A stretch of DNA of 10,362 nucleotides from Phoronis ovalis (lineage: Eukaryota; Phoronida; Phoronidae). The first letter of the stretch is position 1, and every line of letters begins with the position of its first letter. Below, one piece after another: positions 8,664 to 10,362 of this stretch. A program made the translations under genes and the position numbers. The stretch spans positions 1 through 10,362 of the forward strand of contig JAOXYB010032331.1 of NCBI GenBank assembly GCA_028565635.1, written 5' to 3'. The notes below the pieces were generated by a model. That model was given only the letters and a program-made list of their open reading frames with translations, had not been told where the DNA came from and did not search any database.

Positions 8664-9060
8664 GTAACACTGGCCATGGAAAAGCGATACCAAATCACTA
8701 ATTGTTGATGATTCCTTGACATCTCCAAATTGAACATTGTCAATATGGTCTGTAACAATATCCCAAATCATTTTGGAAACAAACGACTCTAGAAATTTGC
8801 TACATTTTTATAACTGGTGTGAACAATAGGTAGGTCTTATGTCTTGAGCAGGTTTAGATTTTGGAATAGGGGTGACTAAATAAGTCTGACTTCCAGCGAT
8901 CAGGTACTACACCTTGTCTGATGGAATTGTTAAATATAAATACTGCTGCTACTAATCAGTTTAAACCCACAACCTGTCTTTATGGCATTTTAGTGATCGC
9001 TTGTATTTGTCTATTATCACCGCTATTTTTTATAATATGCACTAACTTGAAGCTCTCTTG
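8664..9060 (-). pseudogene. Reverse-transcriptase fragment of a non-LTR retrotransposon
   Basis: The minus strand holds typical blocks from the N-terminal part of a LINE reverse transcriptase, in order. IQAITKMP (near 9010-8983) is followed by VFIFNNSIRQGVVPDRWKS (near 8940-8885), VTPIPKSKPAQDIRP after a frameshift (near 8875-8830), then ESFVSKMIWDIVTDHIDNVQFG and SSTISDLVSLFHGQC (near 8795-8668). Jockey-, CR1- and L2-like elements carry equivalents: a GxxPxxWKxAxVxPIxK stretch, RPIxL, then QFGxxxxxSTxxxL. The catalytic FADD box region is absent, and there are in-frame stops and at least two frame changes, so only a dead piece remains. An open stretch continues upstream to about 9138, but I could not match it. 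The clade cannot be fixed from this piece. Confidence 0.75.
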
Positions 9061-9497
9061 AATCACTTCCTTTCTGATCTGTGTCAGCTGTAAAAGAGCA
9101 ATGTTTCTACATAACATATAGTTAATCAAAATATTCATATCGCAGTTATTGCTTAGAACAGTATTCAGCCATTCGACATTGTTCTAATATCATTATATTA
9201 TTATCTGAAAACATTAAAAAAATAGTAAAATTTAACACAATTGGTGCCCATCCAATGGTGTAGTAATAAAATCAAATCAGAAACGTCAGTCTTCATATAG
9301 TAGATTTGATTTCATGATATCTTAAAAAAATTCTACAATTTACCGAAGTTACATTTAAAATAATGCCTACGTTATGTCATCTTACTCTTGAATACATCTA
9401 ATATTACATCAACATACGTTACAAGGAGTATTGATTAGCATTGCTTTTGTAATGGTATTGTTTTTGATATTTAATTAAAAAACAAAAAAAAATTGCT
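9061..9497. other. AT-rich spacer
   Basis: Nothing recognisable apart from the possible unmatched upstream extension of the retrotransposon relic (to about 9138) and A or T runs near 9467-9492. These T-rich sequences, read on the minus strand, lie directly after the stop codon of the exon at 9498-9767 and could be its 3' UTR. Confidence 0.45.
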
Positions 9498-9502
9498 TTA
9501 TT
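9497..9502 (-). promoter_or_regulatory. AATAAA overlapping a stop codon
   Basis: The minus strand reads GGTAAATAAAGC, so the TAA stop of the membrane-protein exon (9500-9498) lies inside an AATAAA hexamer, followed by a long T run. It could be a poly(A) signal giving a very short 3' UTR, or a chance hexamer in AT-rich DNA. Confidence 0.3.
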
Positions 9503-9767
9503 TACCGTTAAATATCTTAAGTTTGTGTTTCCAGTACATGTGATCCATTATAATCAGAGTCACAACTATGACCAGTAGTAGCCCCGCACTGATGGAAATC
9601 CATAGAGTCAACGATGCGCCCTCTCCAATAATGCCCGCTGCATAGTCGCCAGCGTCTTTGTCAGTACTTCGTTTTTTCAGAGAAATTTCTTGCGATAAAT
9701 GTCTGTAAGTAGTTTTTCGCTGAGAAGTTGCCACATGAGAAAAACATCTTTCCACTTCGTCTTCACC
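9498..9767 (-). CDS. Probable last exon of a type I membrane protein (partial, 89 aa)
   Basis: The open frame starts straight after TTCTAG (AG at 9769-9768), a plausible acceptor, and has a stop just upstream in the same frame, so it should be an internal-to-terminal exon rather than a whole gene. It encodes GEDEVERCFSH, a basic stretch, and LKKRSTD at about 30-36 that could be a proprotein cleavage site. A short Gly/Ala-rich linker follows, then a 22-residue hydrophobic helix (about 53-74) and a 15-residue basic tail ending KLKIFNGK, which fits an extracellular N-terminus. Basic site, linker, helix and short tail form the layout found at the end of zona pellucida (ZP) domain proteins, but no ZP cysteine pattern is visible here, so that is only a guess. 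The upstream exons should lie at higher coordinates; none was recognised before 10362. Confidence 0.55.
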   Translation of the reverse strand, partial: GEDEVERCFSHVATSQRKTTYRHLSQEISLKKRSTDKDAGDYAAGIIGEGASLTLWISISAGLLLVIVVTLIIMDHMYWKHKLKIFNGK

Positions 9768-10112
9768 CTAGAAGTTATTGCTAATTAAATTTACTGAAAT
9801 ACAATGGCTAGTTTTTTTTTTTTTCATAAGTACATGTACGTGAACGTCACAGTTTTCTAAACCACAAATGTGATTGCATATTTAATTTACCTAAAATAAC
9901 TACTAGTATACTTTCCATTCGAAATTTGCGATATGTGTTTGATTCAGAAACTGTGACAAAGTGTTTAGTTGTTGACAGAATAGTCCGTATGTAAGGTAAA
10001 TTTTATATTATCATGGAATTTTGGGGATGCGTCATTGGGAAATTGAGTTGAAAGCCAGGGGGGTCCTTGACAAAAAAGTTGGTAGGGATGTGCGGCTCAG
10101 TGTAAAAACCCA
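9768..10112. other. Presumed intron and repeat flank, no exon seen
   Basis: If the exon at 9498-9767 is real, this is intronic sequence of that gene. It has a run of 14 T (plus strand) near 9811-9824. From about 10056 the sequence becomes GC-richer (GCCAGGGGGGTCC, then GGTAGGGATGTGCGG) and leads directly into the repeat at 10113; it probably belongs to the same interspersed repeat. Confidence 0.45.
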
Positions 10113-10362
10113 GACCCTATGGTAAATAAAGGTCACCAAAAATGTACCCTGTTGTAAATAGCTTTCCCGAAATAGATACCCTATGTAAAATTCCTTTGTA
10201 AATTATATACCCTGTGGTAAATAAGTGGGGGATAATTTACAAACCTTAATTTTTCATACCTGTCGTAAATGCGTTTTCCAAAAAATGCGCCGTGGTAAAC
10301 GAATATTTATTGACAATATATCCTGTGGTAAATATCGAACAAGAAAATAAAGCTTACCCTGT
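10113..10362 (+). repeat. Degenerate repeat with about 32-bp step, core TACCCTGTGGTAAATA
   Basis: Variants of TACCCTGTGGTAAATA begin near 10113, 10145, 10177, 10208, 10257, 10287, 10319 and 10355; the last is cut by the window edge. The steps are 32, 32, 31, 49, 30, 32 and 36 bp, so about one helical-turn triplet apart, with one irregular step. The sequence between cores varies much more than the cores themselves. The GC-rich lead-in at 10056-10110 suggests it is part of a larger interspersed element, not a simple satellite. I recall similar ACCCTGT-type arrays in other invertebrate genomes but cannot name the family. Confidence 0.75.

Noticed and set aside
10113-10362. Possible CRISPR array because of repeats every 32 bp
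   Set aside because: The cores are degenerate, the spacing is uneven, no cas genes are present, and the window is animal DNA.
1-10362. tRNA, rRNA and other structural RNA genes
   Set aside because: Reading both strands for tRNA box A/B-like pairs and conserved rRNA cores gave nothing convincing; a dedicated covariance-model scan was not possible.

Overview
This is an AT-rich window of animal nuclear DNA, most likely from a marine invertebrate. A cnidarian, mollusc or similar lophotrochozoan is my guess from the gene and repeat families; the phylum cannot be fixed from sequence alone. The evidence for an animal is a two-exon UDP-glycosyltransferase gene with GT-AG splice sites, a C-terminal membrane anchor and an ER-retrieval tail. 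There are also decayed DNA-transposon and non-LTR retrotransposon sequences, and long stretches of intergenic DNA without open frames. Nothing looks bacterial or viral.

Layout. Positions 1-1148 are intergenic, with one pair of short degenerate direct repeats (428-522). An intact UGT gene runs on the minus strand from 2984 to 1149: a 252-codon exon, a 237-bp intron and a 280-codon exon, giving 532 residues. Its UDP-sugar-binding half looks complete, but both residues of the usual His/Asp catalytic dyad appear to be replaced. From 3529 to 7097 lies a 3.57-kb mobile element. It has long, diverged terminal inverted repeats, a possible 3-bp TAG target duplication, and many copies of a CCAAGATGGC-type motif. 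Between its ends a minus-strand gene is broken by frameshifts, stops and a deletion. It resembles an uncharacterised protein family that I remember as highly repeated in invertebrate genomes, ending in a cysteine-rich tail.

Right part. At 7098-8179 there is non-coding DNA with two local tandem duplications (27 bp and 105 bp). A lone right end of the same transposon family lies at 8180-8549. A decayed reverse-transcriptase fragment of a non-LTR retrotransposon follows on the minus strand (about 8664-9060). A probable last exon of a type I membrane protein is at 9498-9767 on the minus strand. The window ends inside a degenerate repeat with a step of about 32 bp, built on TACCCTGTGGTAAATA (10113-10362).

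The UGT is the only complete host gene. The membrane-protein exon belongs to a gene whose other exons lie to the right of, or outside, the window. The two genes are on the same strand, but nothing shows a functional link. The rest is mostly the record of repeated transposon insertion and decay.
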